Below are positions 52,738 through 61,379 of a DNA stretch of 64,000 nt, piece after piece; the stretch's first letter is position 1, and the number at the start of each line of letters is the position of its first letter. The stretch comes from JAKZRT01 sp965247915 (GTDB lineage: Bacteria; Pseudomonadota; Alphaproteobacteria; Rhodobacterales; Rhodobacteraceae): contig OZ252048.1 in the NCBI GenBank assembly GCA_965247915.1, forward strand, positions 1,240,001 through 1,304,000. The letters run 5' to 3'. A program made the translations under genes and the position numbers. Under the pieces are notes generated by a model, which ran no database searches, had not been told where the DNA came from, and saw only the letters and a list, made by a program, of their open reading frames with translations.

Positions 52738-53589
52738 TCAGTTTTGCAAATCGGCCGGGTCAATGCCGCCGATCGAGCGTGTCACGTCGGCTGCGGCCGC
52801 GCGCACCGGTTCGGCAAAATCGGCGATCCGCGCCCGGTCCATTCGGTTTGTGGGTCCGGAGACGGAAAGTCCGGCGATCGGCAAACCAAAGCCGTCAAAG
52901 ATCGGGGCGGCGATACAGCGCATGCCCTCGGTGCGTTCCTCGTCATCGAGCGCATAGCCGCGCGCCCGGATCGCGTTAAGGTCATCCACAAGCGCCGCGC
53001 GGTCGGTGTGCGTAGCGGGCGTGAAGCCAGTCAGCGGGTGGTCGCGCAGCCAGCGGGCGCGTTGGCTGTCGGGCAGGAAGGCCAAAAGTACCTTGCCGAT
53101 ACCCGAAGCATGCATCGGGCTTTCTGTGCCGGGCGGAAAAAACGCACGGATTGCGGAGTGGGTTTCGACCTGACTGACAAAGACCACCTGCCCGCGGCGC
53201 TCGATGCCCAGATTAGCGGTCTCGCCGGTCTGGGCCATCAGCGACTGCAAGGCCGGGCGGGCGCGCTCGACCACGTTGGTGCGGCGCAGAAATGCCGCCC
53301 CAAGACGGTGCGCGCCCGCGCCGATGAACCAGAGTTGACCGGCTGCGTCAAACTCGGTCACTCCGTGTCGTTCGAATGTCCGCAAAAGGCGATAGAGGGT
53401 CGAGGCGGATTGTTCGGTCGCTCGCGCCAATTCGGTCAGGGTCATACCGCCCTCGATCGCGAGTACGCTCAGAACCGAAAGCGCGCGGTCCAACGACTGG
53501 ACGACGGTCGCATCGGATTTGTCATTGAAGGATTTCGGGCGACCGCGCGGGCGGCGGGCGGGATTTTGGGCAGCGGCTGGTTTCTTCAT
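52738..53589 (-). CDS. IclR family transcriptional regulator
   Basis: A 283-residue regulator. The N-terminus is basic (RRPRGRPKSFND), followed by the winged helix (VVQSLDRALSVLSVLAIEGG, LARATEQSASTLYRLLRTFE) and the effector domain (GETANLGIERRGQVVFVSQV, MHASGIGKVLLAFL, GYALDDEERTEGMRCIAAPI). The N-terminal style resembles BhcR of the beta-hydroxyaspartate cycle, but bhc genes are absent here. It is divergent from the M20 peptidase gene, which is its most likely target. The 87-base gap should hold the operator. Confidence 0.88.
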   Translation of the reverse strand: MKKPAAAQNPARRPRGRPKSFNDKSDATVVQSLDRALSVLSVLAIEGGMTLTELARATEQSASTLYRLLRTFERHGVTEFDAAGQLWFIGAGAHRLGAAFLRRTNVVERARPALQSLMAQTGETANLGIERRGQVVFVSQVETHSAIRAFFPPGTESPMHASGIGKVLLAFLPDSQRARWLRDHPLTGFTPATHTDRAALVDDLNAIRARGYALDDEERTEGMRCIAAPIFDGFGLPIAGLSVSGPTNRMDRARIADFAEPVRAAAADVTRSIGGIDPADLQN

Positions 53590-53676
53590 GCAGGGAAAAA
53601 TAGCGCTGGTCGCGGCCAACTGCCAGCCCCCCGGAATTCGCTTTTCGTATGGGACGATCCTGCCTAGGGTGCCGGC

Positions 53677-54963
53677 ATGACCGGGGGCGTGGACAAAGAC
53701 CAACTTTTGGCGGCGGTGGATGCGCGGCGCGACGATCTGATTGCGCTGACGCACGCCCTGGTGCGCATCCCCACCATCAATCCGCCTGGCGCCAATTATT
53801 CGGCGATATGCGAGTACCTCGAGGCGCGGCTGCAATCCTCGGGCTTTAAGACTGAAATCATTCGCGGCCACGGCACGCCCGGAGACAGCGACAAGTACCC
53901 GCGTTTGAACATCGTGGCGCGGCGCGAGGGCCAGTCCCCGTGCGAGACTGTCCATTTCAACAGTCACACGGATGTGGTCGCGGTCGGCCAGGGCTGGACC
54001 CGCGATCCGTTTGGCGGGGCGCTGGAAGGCGACCGTATTTACGGCCGCGGAACCTGCGACATGAAGGGCGGGCTGGCGGCCTCGATCATTGCGGCCGAGG
54101 CGTTTTTGGCTGGATGCCCGGATTTTGCCGGTGCGGTTGAAATATCGGGCACCGCAGACGAGGAAACCGGCGGATATGGTGGCGTCGCTTACTTGGCCGA
54201 ACGCGGGTATTTCGACCCGGAGCGGGTCCAGCACGTCATCATCCCCGAACCGCTGAACAAGGACCGGATATGTCTGGGCCATCGCGGCGTCTGGTGGGCC
54301 GAGATCGAGACCAAGGGGCGCATCGCGCACGGGTCGATGCCGTTTCTTGGCGACAGCGCGATCCGTCATATGAGCGCAGTTCTGGCCGAGATCGAAGGCT
54401 GGCTATATCCGCTGCTGGCCACCAAGGTGACGGCAATGCCGGTGGTGCCGCCGGGGGCGCGCAATTCGACGCTGAACATCAATTCGATCCACGGCGGCGA
54501 GGCCGAGCCGGAAGAGGGGTTCACCGGCTATCCGGCGGCCTGCGTGGCCGACCGCTGCCGGATCATTCTGGACCGGCGGTTTCTGATCGAGGAAGACTTG
54601 GACGAGGTGAAGGCCGAGATTGCCGGTATGCTGGCGCGGATCGCCAAGACCCGGCCCGGGTTCGAATACGAGGTGCGCGATATTCACGAGGTGATCCCGT
54701 CGATGACTGACCAAAATGCGCCGGTGGTGCAAACGGTGGCCGAGGCGATTGGTCAGGTGCTGGGCCGGCCGCCGGAATTTGTGGTGTCGCCGGGCAGCTA
54801 TGATCAGAAACATATCGACCGGATCGGGAAGCTGAAGAACTGCATCGCCTATGGGCCGGGAATTCTGGAGCTCGCACATCAGCCCGACGAATGGATCGGG
54901 GTGCAGGATATGATCGACAGCGCAAAAGTTATGGCGCTGAGCCTGGCGAAATTGCTGGGGTGA
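53677..54963 (+). CDS. M20 family peptidase (ArgE/DapE family)
   Basis: A 428-residue metallo-aminoacylase or desuccinylase. Zinc ligands are seen in NSHTDVVAVGQGW (His and Asp), RGTCDMKGG (bridging Asp), GTADEETGG (catalytic Glu pair) and a C-terminal His in SPGSYDQKHIDR. A dimerisation domain lies in the middle. The substrate, an N-acylated amino acid, is unknown; the divergent IclR regulator suggests a catabolic role. The stop is followed 3 bases later by the palindrome at 54967-54984. Confidence 0.87.
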   Translation: MTGGVDKDQLLAAVDARRDDLIALTHALVRIPTINPPGANYSAICEYLEARLQSSGFKTEIIRGHGTPGDSDKYPRLNIVARREGQSPCETVHFNSHTDVVAVGQGWTRDPFGGALEGDRIYGRGTCDMKGGLAASIIAAEAFLAGCPDFAGAVEISGTADEETGGYGGVAYLAERGYFDPERVQHVIIPEPLNKDRICLGHRGVWWAEIETKGRIAHGSMPFLGDSAIRHMSAVLAEIEGWLYPLLATKVTAMPVVPPGARNSTLNINSIHGGEAEPEEGFTGYPAACVADRCRIILDRRFLIEEDLDEVKAEIAGMLARIAKTRPGFEYEVRDIHEVIPSMTDQNAPVVQTVAEAIGQVLGRPPEFVVSPGSYDQKHIDRIGKLKNCIAYGPGILELAHQPDEWIGVQDMIDSAKVMALSLAKLLG

Positions 54964-54966
54964 CGG

Positions 54967-54984
54967 GTGCTCAAGGTTGAGCAC
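54967..54984. promoter_or_regulatory. 18-bp palindrome upstream of nuoA, same core as upstream of cimA
   Basis: GTGCTCAAGGTTGAGCAC is a perfect inverted repeat around GG. Its 16-base core equals the reverse complement of 33465-33480. It lies 3 bases after the M20 stop and 195 bases before the nuoA start, followed by an AT-rich stretch that may hold the nuo promoter. It may be an operator or a 3' hairpin of the M20 transcript; no T-tract follows. Confidence 0.5.
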
Positions 54985-55179
54985 AGGCGCAAGACACTGA
55001 TTAATAACTGTAAAAATGTAAACGCGTACAATTTGCCAACATCGGATTTTCCCGTCCGTCCTTTCGGCCGCGAGCGGTGCCGGGCATATTAACTTCTCGT
55101 TGGTTGACCCCAATTCGGGGCAGGAGTAAACCGCCCTAGACCGGCAATTCGTGCCCTTGCCCGTGATTAGGAGAGACGT

Positions 55180-55545
55180 TTGGACGAGCTTCTGCGAGAC
55201 TACCTCCCGATCCTTGTTTTCCTGGCGATCGCGATTGGCCTCGGGCTGGTGCTGATCCTGGCCGCCGCGGTCATCGCGGTGCGCAACCCGGACCCCGAGA
55301 AAGTCAGCGCTTACGAATGCGGGTTTAACGCCTTTGACGATGCGCGGATGAAGTTTGACGTGCGGTTTTATCTCGTTGCCATCCTCTTCATCATCTTCGA
55401 CCTCGAGGTTGCCTTCCTGTTCCCCTGGGCCGTCGCTTTCAAGGACCTGACAACCCTCGGTTTCTGGTCGATGATGATCTTCCTGGCGGTCCTGACGGTT
55501 GGGTTTGCCTATGAGTGGAAGAAGGGGGCGTTGGAATGGGTGTAA
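55180..55545 (+). CDS. nuoA: NADH-quinone oxidoreductase subunit A
   Basis: A 121-residue membrane subunit with three helices. Conserved loop sequence YECGFNAFDDARMKFDVRFY carries the Cys. The start is TTG 55180 with GGAG upstream; no better ATG exists. It opens the nuo operon. The next gene starts 10 bases before its stop. Confidence 0.93.
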   Translation: MDELLRDYLPILVFLAIAIGLGLVLILAAAVIAVRNPDPEKVSAYECGFNAFDDARMKFDVRFYLVAILFIIFDLEVAFLFPWAVAFKDLTTLGFWSMMIFLAVLTVGFAYEWKKGALEWV

Positions 55546-56069
55546 GCACCGCGCCCAACACCGCCACACCCGATCGCGAAGTTCAGGCAACCGAGATCAA
55601 TCGAGCCTTGCAGGACAAGGGTTTTCTGCTGAGCTCGACCGAGGACATCATCAACTGGGCGCGGTGCGGCAGCTTGCACTGGATGACCTTCGGGCTGGCT
55701 TGTTGCGCGGTCGAGATGATGCACACAGCCATGCCGCGCTATGACATGGAACGATTTGGCACCGCCCCCCGCGCGTCGCCCCGCCAGTCGGACCTGATGA
55801 TCGTGGCCGGTACGCTGACCAACAAAATGGCCCCGGCATTGCGCAAGGTCTACGACCTGATGCCCGAGCCGCGCTATGTGATTTCGATGGGGTCGTGCGC
55901 CAACGGCGGCGGTTATTATCATTACAGCTATTCGGTGGTGCGCGGCTGCGACCGGATCGTGCCGGTCGATATTTACGTGCCGGGCTGCCCGCCGACCGCC
56001 GAGGCGCTTTTGTACGGCATTCTGCAATTGCAGCGCAAAATCCGCCGCACCGGCACCATCGTTCGCTAG
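55536..56069 (+). CDS. nuoB: NADH-quinone oxidoreductase subunit B
   Basis: A 177-residue peripheral subunit that holds the N2 [4Fe-4S] cluster. Ligands are the Cys pair in LACCAVEM, the Cys in SMGSCANGGG and the Cys in VPGCPPTAEAL. The N-terminal ~30 residues are disordered. Start ATG 55536 (MGVSTAPNTA) overlaps the end of nuoA; an upstream in-frame ATG is less likely. Confidence 0.95.
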   Translation: MGVSTAPNTATPDREVQATEINRALQDKGFLLSSTEDIINWARCGSLHWMTFGLACCAVEMMHTAMPRYDMERFGTAPRASPRQSDLMIVAGTLTNKMAPALRKVYDLMPEPRYVISMGSCANGGGYYHYSYSVVRGCDRIVPVDIYVPGCPPTAEALLYGILQLQRKIRRTGTIVR

Positions 56070-56077
56070 GGGGTTCC

Positions 56078-56686
56078 ATGTCTGAGGCACTCGAAGAACT
56101 TGGGACCCTGATCGAAGCGAAACGCACCGATTGCGTGCTGGGCTGGTCGGTCGATTTTGGCGAGCTGAACATCGACGCAACGCTGAGTTCAATCGACGGC
56201 TTCATCGACTTTCTCAAGTCCGATCCAGCCTGCCGGTTTTCCACGCTGGTCGATATTACGGCGGTCGATTATCCCACGCGGCCCAAGCGGTTCGACGTCG
56301 TCTATCACCTGCTTTCCATGTACGCCAATCACCGCATTCGCCTGCGCGTGGCGATCCGCGAGGACGAAATGGTGCCGTCGATAATCGAGGTGTATCCCGC
56401 GGCCAACTGGTTCGAACGCGAGGTTTTCGACATGTTCGGCATCCTGTTTTCCGGCCACCCCGACCTGCGCCGGATACTGACCGATTACGGGTTTCGCGGC
56501 CATCCGCTCAGGAAGGATTTCCCGACCACGGGCTATACCGAAGTCCGCTATGACGAGGCCCAGAAGCGCGTGGTTTATGAGCCGGTGAATTTGGTTCAGG
56601 AATACCGGCAGTTCGATTTCATGTCGCCCTGGGAAGGGGCCGAATACATTCTGCCCGGCGATGAGAAAACGGACGGGGCATCCTGA
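56078..56686 (+). CDS. nuoC: NADH-quinone oxidoreductase subunit C
   Basis: A 202-residue peripheral subunit. It has LVDITAVDYP, RFDVVYHLLSMYANHRIRLR-type core and the signature EREVFDMFGILFSGHPDLRR with RGHPLRKDFP. It is a separate protein, not fused with NuoD. The start is ATG 56078, 8 bases after nuoB. The next gene starts 3 bases after its stop. Confidence 0.95.
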   Translation: MSEALEELGTLIEAKRTDCVLGWSVDFGELNIDATLSSIDGFIDFLKSDPACRFSTLVDITAVDYPTRPKRFDVVYHLLSMYANHRIRLRVAIREDEMVPSIIEVYPAANWFEREVFDMFGILFSGHPDLRRILTDYGFRGHPLRKDFPTTGYTEVRYDEAQKRVVYEPVNLVQEYRQFDFMSPWEGAEYILPGDEKTDGAS

Positions 56687-56689
56687 GCC

Positions 56690-57574
56690 ATGGCCGAGCC
56701 GGTTCTCATGTATTGCGTGGGTGCTGCGAAAGCCGGCACCAGCTGGTTGCACCGGCAGTTGTCGGACCATCCGGAGTGTCACTTTCGCGCAGTCAAAGAG
56801 CTGCATTATTTCAGCAGTTTCGACCGGGATGCGGTAGATGGAAACATCGCCCGGGTCGAGGCGATCCGCGAGCGGCTGCGGGCCGGGGTCGAGGGCGATC
56901 TGACCGCCCCGCAACTGGCCAACAAGGTTCGCCAGCTTGCCCATGTCGGGCATTACCTGGAAGTTCTGCGTCTGGGGTACGAAGATCGCGACGCCTATCT
57001 GGCTTATCTCAACCACGGGTGCGGTGATGCGCGGGTGATTGGCGAGATGACGCCAGCCTATTCGCTGCTCAGCGAAAGGCGGCTGGGCGCGATGGCCCGG
57101 ATCGCGCAGGATGTGCGGTTCATCTATCTGCTGCGCGACCCGGTCGAGCGGCTGTGGAGCCATGTGCGAATGATTGCCGGGCGGTGGGCGGCGCATCCCG
57201 GCGAAGTGGCCGAACGGGCGGGGAATATTCTGCGCCGGGTGGTGCAGGGCCGCGAAGATCAGATCGCGCGCCGGTCCGATTATGCCCGGGCGCTGGCGCG
57301 GCTGTCGGCGGCGATTGATCCGGCGCGCCTGCTGGTGGCGATCTATGAGGATATGTTTTCGGGCGACGGGCTGGCGCGGATTTGCGTGTTTCTAGGGATT
57401 GCCCCGCGACCGCCCGATCTGGCGCGTGTCGTGCATGGCGGTGCGCCCTTGGCGATGACCGAGCGCCAGCGCGCCATGGTGGCGCATTGGCTGGCGCCGC
57501 AGTACGACGCGACGGCCGGGTTTTTGGGCGGGTTGCCCGGGGCCTGGGCCGCAAACCTAACGAGGGTGTCATGA
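56690..57574 (+). CDS. sulfotransferase family protein inside the nuo operon
   Basis: A 294-residue P-loop sulfotransferase. The 5'-phosphosulfate loop is GAAKAGTSWLHRQLSDHP, and the 3'-phosphate-binding region is IYLLRDPVERLWSHVRM. The general fold follows with AIYEDMFSGDG and VFLGI. Sulfotransferases move sulfate from PAPS to an alcohol or amine. It lies between nuoC (3-base gap) and nuoD (ATGA overlap), so it is expressed with complex I. No link between sulfation and complex I is known to me; the substrate is unknown. Base composition is like the flanking genes. Confidence 0.85.
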   Translation: MAEPVLMYCVGAAKAGTSWLHRQLSDHPECHFRAVKELHYFSSFDRDAVDGNIARVEAIRERLRAGVEGDLTAPQLANKVRQLAHVGHYLEVLRLGYEDRDAYLAYLNHGCGDARVIGEMTPAYSLLSERRLGAMARIAQDVRFIYLLRDPVERLWSHVRMIAGRWAAHPGEVAERAGNILRRVVQGREDQIARRSDYARALARLSAAIDPARLLVAIYEDMFSGDGLARICVFLGIAPRPPDLARVVHGGAPLAMTERQRAMVAHWLAPQYDATAGFLGGLPGAWAANLTRVS

Positions 57575-58788
57575 TGGACGGCGGCAAGGGGTTTGAAGAC
57601 GCCCAGACGGGCGAGCAGAAAATCCGAAATTTCAGCATCAACTTCGGCCCGCAACACCCCGCCGCACACGGAGTTTTGCGGTTGATTCTGGAACTGGACG
57701 GCGAGATCGTCGAGCGCTGCGACCCGCATATTGGGCTTTTGCATCGTGGCACCGAAAAGCTGATAGAAAGCCGGACCTACCTGCAGAACCTGCCGTATTT
57801 CGACAGGCTCGACTATGTAGCCCCGATGAACCAGGAACATGCCTGGTGTCTGGGGATTGAGAAGCTGTGCGGGGTCGAGGTGCCGCGCCGGGGATCGCTG
57901 ATTAGGGTGCTTTATTCCGAGATCGGGCGTATTCTGAGCCATCTTCTGAATGTCACCACGCAGGCCATGGACGTCGGCGCGCTGACCCCGCCTTTGTGGG
58001 GCTTTGAAGAGCGCGAAAAGCTGATGGTGTTTTACGAGCGCGCCTGCGGGGCGCGGCTGCACGCGGCTTATTTCCGCCCCGGCGGCGTGCATCAGGACCT
58101 GCCGGATGCGCTGATCGACGATATTGAAGAATGGGCAAGTGAATTTCCCAAGTGCATTGACGACATCGACGGGCTGTTGACCGACAACCGGATATTCAAA
58201 CAGCGCAATGTCGATATTGGCGTGGTGAGCGAGGCGGATGTTCTCGACTGGGGCTTTTCCGGCGTCATGGTGCGGGGTTCGGGCCTGGCCTGGGACCTGC
58301 GGCGGTCGCAGCCCTATGAAGGCTATAACGAGTTCGATTTCCAGATTCCCGTCGGCAAGAACGGCGATTGCTTTGACCGCTATCTGTGCCGCATGGCCGA
58401 GATGCGCGAGAGCCTGAAGATCATCCACCAGGCCATCGTTAAACTGCGCGAGGCGACCGGGGATGTGATGACGCGCGGCAAGCTGTCGCCGCCACCGCGG
58501 GCCGAGATGAAGACCTCGATGGAAGCGCTGATCCACCACTTCAAGCTCTACACCGAAGGCTTCAAGGTGCCGGCGGGCGAGGTTTATGTGCCGATCGAGG
58601 CGCCCAAGGGCGAGTTTGGGGTCTATCTTGTCGCCGACGGGTCGAACAAACCCTACCGCGCCAAGATCCGCGCGCCGGGGTTCTTGCACCTGCAGGCCAT
58701 GGACCACATCGCCAGCGGCCACATGCTGGCCGACGTGGCGGCGATCATCGGGACCATGGATGTGGTGTTTGGGGAGATTGATCGGTGA
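57571..58788 (+). CDS. nuoD: NADH-quinone oxidoreductase subunit D
   Basis: A 405-residue subunit lining the quinone site. It has FGPQHPAAHGVLRLILELDG, GLLHRGTEKL, PYFDRLDYVAPMNQEHAW and GVHQDLPD, with the C-terminal RAPGFLHLQAM and FGEIDR. The quinone-binding His in HPAAHG and the Tyr in the DRLDY segment are kept. ATG 57571 overlaps the sulfotransferase stop by 4 bases. Confidence 0.96.
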   Translation: MMDGGKGFEDAQTGEQKIRNFSINFGPQHPAAHGVLRLILELDGEIVERCDPHIGLLHRGTEKLIESRTYLQNLPYFDRLDYVAPMNQEHAWCLGIEKLCGVEVPRRGSLIRVLYSEIGRILSHLLNVTTQAMDVGALTPPLWGFEEREKLMVFYERACGARLHAAYFRPGGVHQDLPDALIDDIEEWASEFPKCIDDIDGLLTDNRIFKQRNVDIGVVSEADVLDWGFSGVMVRGSGLAWDLRRSQPYEGYNEFDFQIPVGKNGDCFDRYLCRMAEMRESLKIIHQAIVKLREATGDVMTRGKLSPPPRAEMKTSMEALIHHFKLYTEGFKVPAGEVYVPIEAPKGEFGVYLVADGSNKPYRAKIRAPGFLHLQAMDHIASGHMLADVAAIIGTMDVVFGEIDR

Positions 58789-59075
58789 CTTCCCCAGCCA
58801 AAATTCTACTAGTGGGGACGGTCATCGGATTCCTTGGGGCTTCCAGTCCAGCCGTAGCTGCTAATCTCGACGATCTCCTAAAGCTGGGGTATCGCGTAGT
58901 CTCTGTCACGTCAGGCGAGAAAGTCGGCGAACACATTGCATTCTTGTCGGGCGAACGGTCTCTATACGCATGCCGGTTGTTACTGACCGTTCAGGCGGGC
59001 AGCCTCGTGGCCAATGTGTTTGATCGCTTTGATGTTTGCGCGAAGCTTAACGAGCCTAGCGAGAAAGGTGACTGA
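58785..59075 (+). CDS. small exported protein between nuoD and nuoE
   Basis: A 96-residue frame that starts at GTG 58785, overlapping the nuoD stop, and ends in a TGATG overlap with nuoE. It has a signal peptide (LLVGTVIGFLGASSPAVAAN) with cleavage after AVA. The mature part has two Cys (YACRLLL and DVCAKL) that could form a disulfide. Codon use is less GC-rich than its neighbours, suggesting a gene that joined the operon later. It resembles small secreted proteins of the kind that sense or modify nothing known; no family is recognised. Confidence 0.65.
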   Translation: MTSPAKILLVGTVIGFLGASSPAVAANLDDLLKLGYRVVSVTSGEKVGEHIAFLSGERSLYACRLLLTVQAGSLVANVFDRFDVCAKLNEPSEKGD

Positions 59076-59818
59076 TGCTCCGCCGTTTTCACCACACCCA
59101 ACCCGAGCGCTTCGCCTTCACGCCCGCGAACGCGGCCTGGGCCGAGAAGCAAATATCGAAATACCCCGAGGGGCGGCAGGCCAGTGCGATCATTCCGCTG
59201 CTGTGGCGGGCGCAGGAACAGGAGGGGTGGCTGAGCCAGCCCGCCATCGAGGCCGTCGCCGACATGCTGGGGCTGGCGTATATCCGGGCGCTGGAGGTGG
59301 CGTCGTTTTACTTCATGTTCCAGATGGCCCCGGTCGGCTCGGTCGCCAACATCCAGATTTGCGGCACCACGTCGTGCATGATCTGCGGGGCCGAGGACCT
59401 GGTGGGGGTTTGCAAGGACAAGATCGCCGCGCAACCGCATACTCTGAGCGAGGATGGCAGGTTTTCCTGGGAAGAGGTCGAATGTCTGGGGGCCTGCGCC
59501 AATGCGCCGATGGCCCAGATCGGCAAGGATTATTACGAAGACCTGACCACAGAGCGGCTGGGCGAGATCATCGACGAGCTGGCGGCGGGCAAGGTGCCCG
59601 TGCCCGGCCCGCAGAATGGGCGCTATGCGGCCGAGCCAATCGGCGGGCTGACCTCGCTGACCGGGCACGAGGCCGGGCGCGCCGAGTATAACGCGAGCGT
59701 TCAGCTGGCCACCGACCTGGGCGAGACCATCAAGCGCATCGACGGGTCCGAGGTGCCTCTGGTCGCGCCATGGCCGCCGCAGGGTGCCCATATCCAGACC
59801 AAGGACAAGGGTGCGTGA
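59075..59818 (+). CDS. nuoE: NADH-quinone oxidoreductase subunit E
   Basis: A 247-residue subunit with the N1a [2Fe-2S] cluster. Ligands are in QICGTTSCMICGAEDL and ECLGACANAPM. The first ~180 residues are the thioredoxin-like NuoE; the remaining ~65 residues are an alphaproteobacterial C-terminal extension ending WPPQGAHIQTKDKGA. Start ATG 59075 overlaps the previous stop. The stop abuts the next gene in a GTGATG overlap. Confidence 0.94.
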   Translation: MLRRFHHTQPERFAFTPANAAWAEKQISKYPEGRQASAIIPLLWRAQEQEGWLSQPAIEAVADMLGLAYIRALEVASFYFMFQMAPVGSVANIQICGTTSCMICGAEDLVGVCKDKIAAQPHTLSEDGRFSWEEVECLGACANAPMAQIGKDYYEDLTTERLGEIIDELAAGKVPVPGPQNGRYAAEPIGGLTSLTGHEAGRAEYNASVQLATDLGETIKRIDGSEVPLVAPWPPQGAHIQTKDKGA

Positions 59819-60045
59819 TGGCCGCCCGCGATCATGACGACGCCGCGCTTTCCGCCCGCGCGCGGATGGTGGCATTGGTGATCGTGGTGACCATGGTGCT
59901 CTGGATGGGGGGCCAATGGGTCGGCGCACAGTCCGGGTTGGCGGCGCGCTGGTTCTTCCTTCTCGATTTCGCGGCGCTGGCCGCACTTTTCTGGTCGCTG
60001 TTCGTGGCGTGGCAAATCTGGCGGCGACGCCGGGAAGCGGATTAA
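59818..60045 (+). CDS. DUF5337 small membrane protein
   Basis: A 75-residue protein with two hydrophobic segments (VALVIVVTMVLWMGGQWVG and FLLDFAALAALFWSLFVAW) and a basic C-terminus (RRRREAD). It belongs to DUF5337, found between nuoE and nuoF in Rhodobacterales. It may help complex I assembly but this is not shown. Its ATG overlaps the nuoE stop; nuoF starts 11 bases after its stop. Confidence 0.82.
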   Translation: MAARDHDDAALSARARMVALVIVVTMVLWMGGQWVGAQSGLAARWFFLLDFAALAALFWSLFVAWQIWRRRREAD

Positions 60046-60056
60046 GGGAACTCACG

Positions 60057-61334
60057 ATGCTGAAAGACAAGGACCGGATATTTACCAATCTTTACGGAAT
60101 GCACGACCGCAGCCTGGCCGGTGCGCGGGCGCGCGGGCATTGGGACGGCACCGGTGATATCATCAAGAAGGGCCGCGACTGGATCGTCGACGAGACCAAG
60201 GCCAGCGGCCTGCGCGGGCGCGGCGGCGCGGGGTTTCCGACAGGGCTGAAATGGTCGTTCATGCCCAAGGAAAGCGACGGCCGGCCCGCTTATCTGGTGG
60301 TCAACGCCGACGAGTCTGAGCCCGGCACCTGCAAGGACCGCGAGATCATGCGACACGATCCGCACAGCCTGATCGAGGGCTGTCTGATCGCCAGCTTCGG
60401 CATGGGTGCTCATCACTGCTATATCTACATCCGGGGCGAATATATCCGCGAGAAAGAGGCGCTGCAGGCGGCGATTGACGAGGCTTATGATGCCGGCCTC
60501 GTTGGCCCCAACGCCGCCGGGTCGGGCTGGGACTTTGATATTTTCCCGACCCACGGCGCGGGCGCCTATATCTGCGGCGAGGAAACAGCACTTTTGGAAA
60601 GCCTCGAGGGCCGCAAGGGCATGCCGCGCATGAAACCGCCGTTTCCGGCGGGGACGGGGCTTTATGGCTGCCCGACCACGGTCAACAATGTGGAATCCAT
60701 CGCCGTGGTGCCCACGATTCTGCGCCGGGGTGCGGCCTGGTTCGCGGGGTTTGGGCGGCCCAACAACACCGGGACCAAGCTTTTTGCCATTTCAGGCCAC
60801 GTTAATCAGCCCTGCGTGGTCGAAGAGGCGATGTCGATTGGGTTCGAAGAGCTGATCGACAAGCATTGCGGCGGTATTCGCGGCGGCTGGGATAACCTCA
60901 AGGCGGTGATTCCCGGCGGGTCGTCGGTGCCCTGCTTGCGCGGCGAAAACTGCCGCGAGGCGATCATGGATTTCGATTACCTGCGCGACGCGGGCTCGGG
61001 CCTGGGCACGGCGGCAGTAATTGTCATGGACAAATCCACCGACATCATCAAGGCGATCTGGCGGCTGGCGAAGTTCTATAAACACGAAAGTTGCGGCCAG
61101 TGCACGCCGTGCCGCGAAGGCACCGGGTGGATGATGCGGGTGATGGACCGGCTGGTGACGGGCGAGGCCAGCGTCGAAGAAATCGACATGCTGTGGGATG
61201 TCAGCAAACAGGTCGAGGGCCACACGATCTGCGCTTTGGGGGATGCTGCGGCCTGGCCTATTCAGGGGCTGATCCGCAATTTCCGCGACGAGATCGAGGA
61301 TCGGATCAAGGGCCGGAAGATCGCGGCGGAGTAA
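60057..61334 (+). CDS. nuoF: NADH-quinone oxidoreductase subunit F
   Basis: A 425-residue NADH-binding subunit with FMN and the N3 cluster. It has the glycine-rich NADH/FMN site LRGRGGAGFPTGLKW, VNADESEPGTCKDREIM, and GAYICGEETALLESLEG. The [4Fe-4S] ligands are the three Cys in ESCGQCTPCREG plus the distal Cys in HTICALGDAAAW. Start ATG 60057 matches the family N-terminus (LKDKDRIFTNLYG). Confidence 0.96.
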   Translation: MLKDKDRIFTNLYGMHDRSLAGARARGHWDGTGDIIKKGRDWIVDETKASGLRGRGGAGFPTGLKWSFMPKESDGRPAYLVVNADESEPGTCKDREIMRHDPHSLIEGCLIASFGMGAHHCYIYIRGEYIREKEALQAAIDEAYDAGLVGPNAAGSGWDFDIFPTHGAGAYICGEETALLESLEGRKGMPRMKPPFPAGTGLYGCPTTVNNVESIAVVPTILRRGAAWFAGFGRPNNTGTKLFAISGHVNQPCVVEEAMSIGFEELIDKHCGGIRGGWDNLKAVIPGGSSVPCLRGENCREAIMDFDYLRDAGSGLGTAAVIVMDKSTDIIKAIWRLAKFYKHESCGQCTPCREGTGWMMRVMDRLVTGEASVEEIDMLWDVSKQVEGHTICALGDAAAWPIQGLIRNFRDEIEDRIKGRKIAAE

Positions 61335-61379
61335 CCGTGCGACGTGTAAATTCGGCGCGCATGGTCGAGGGGACATGAC

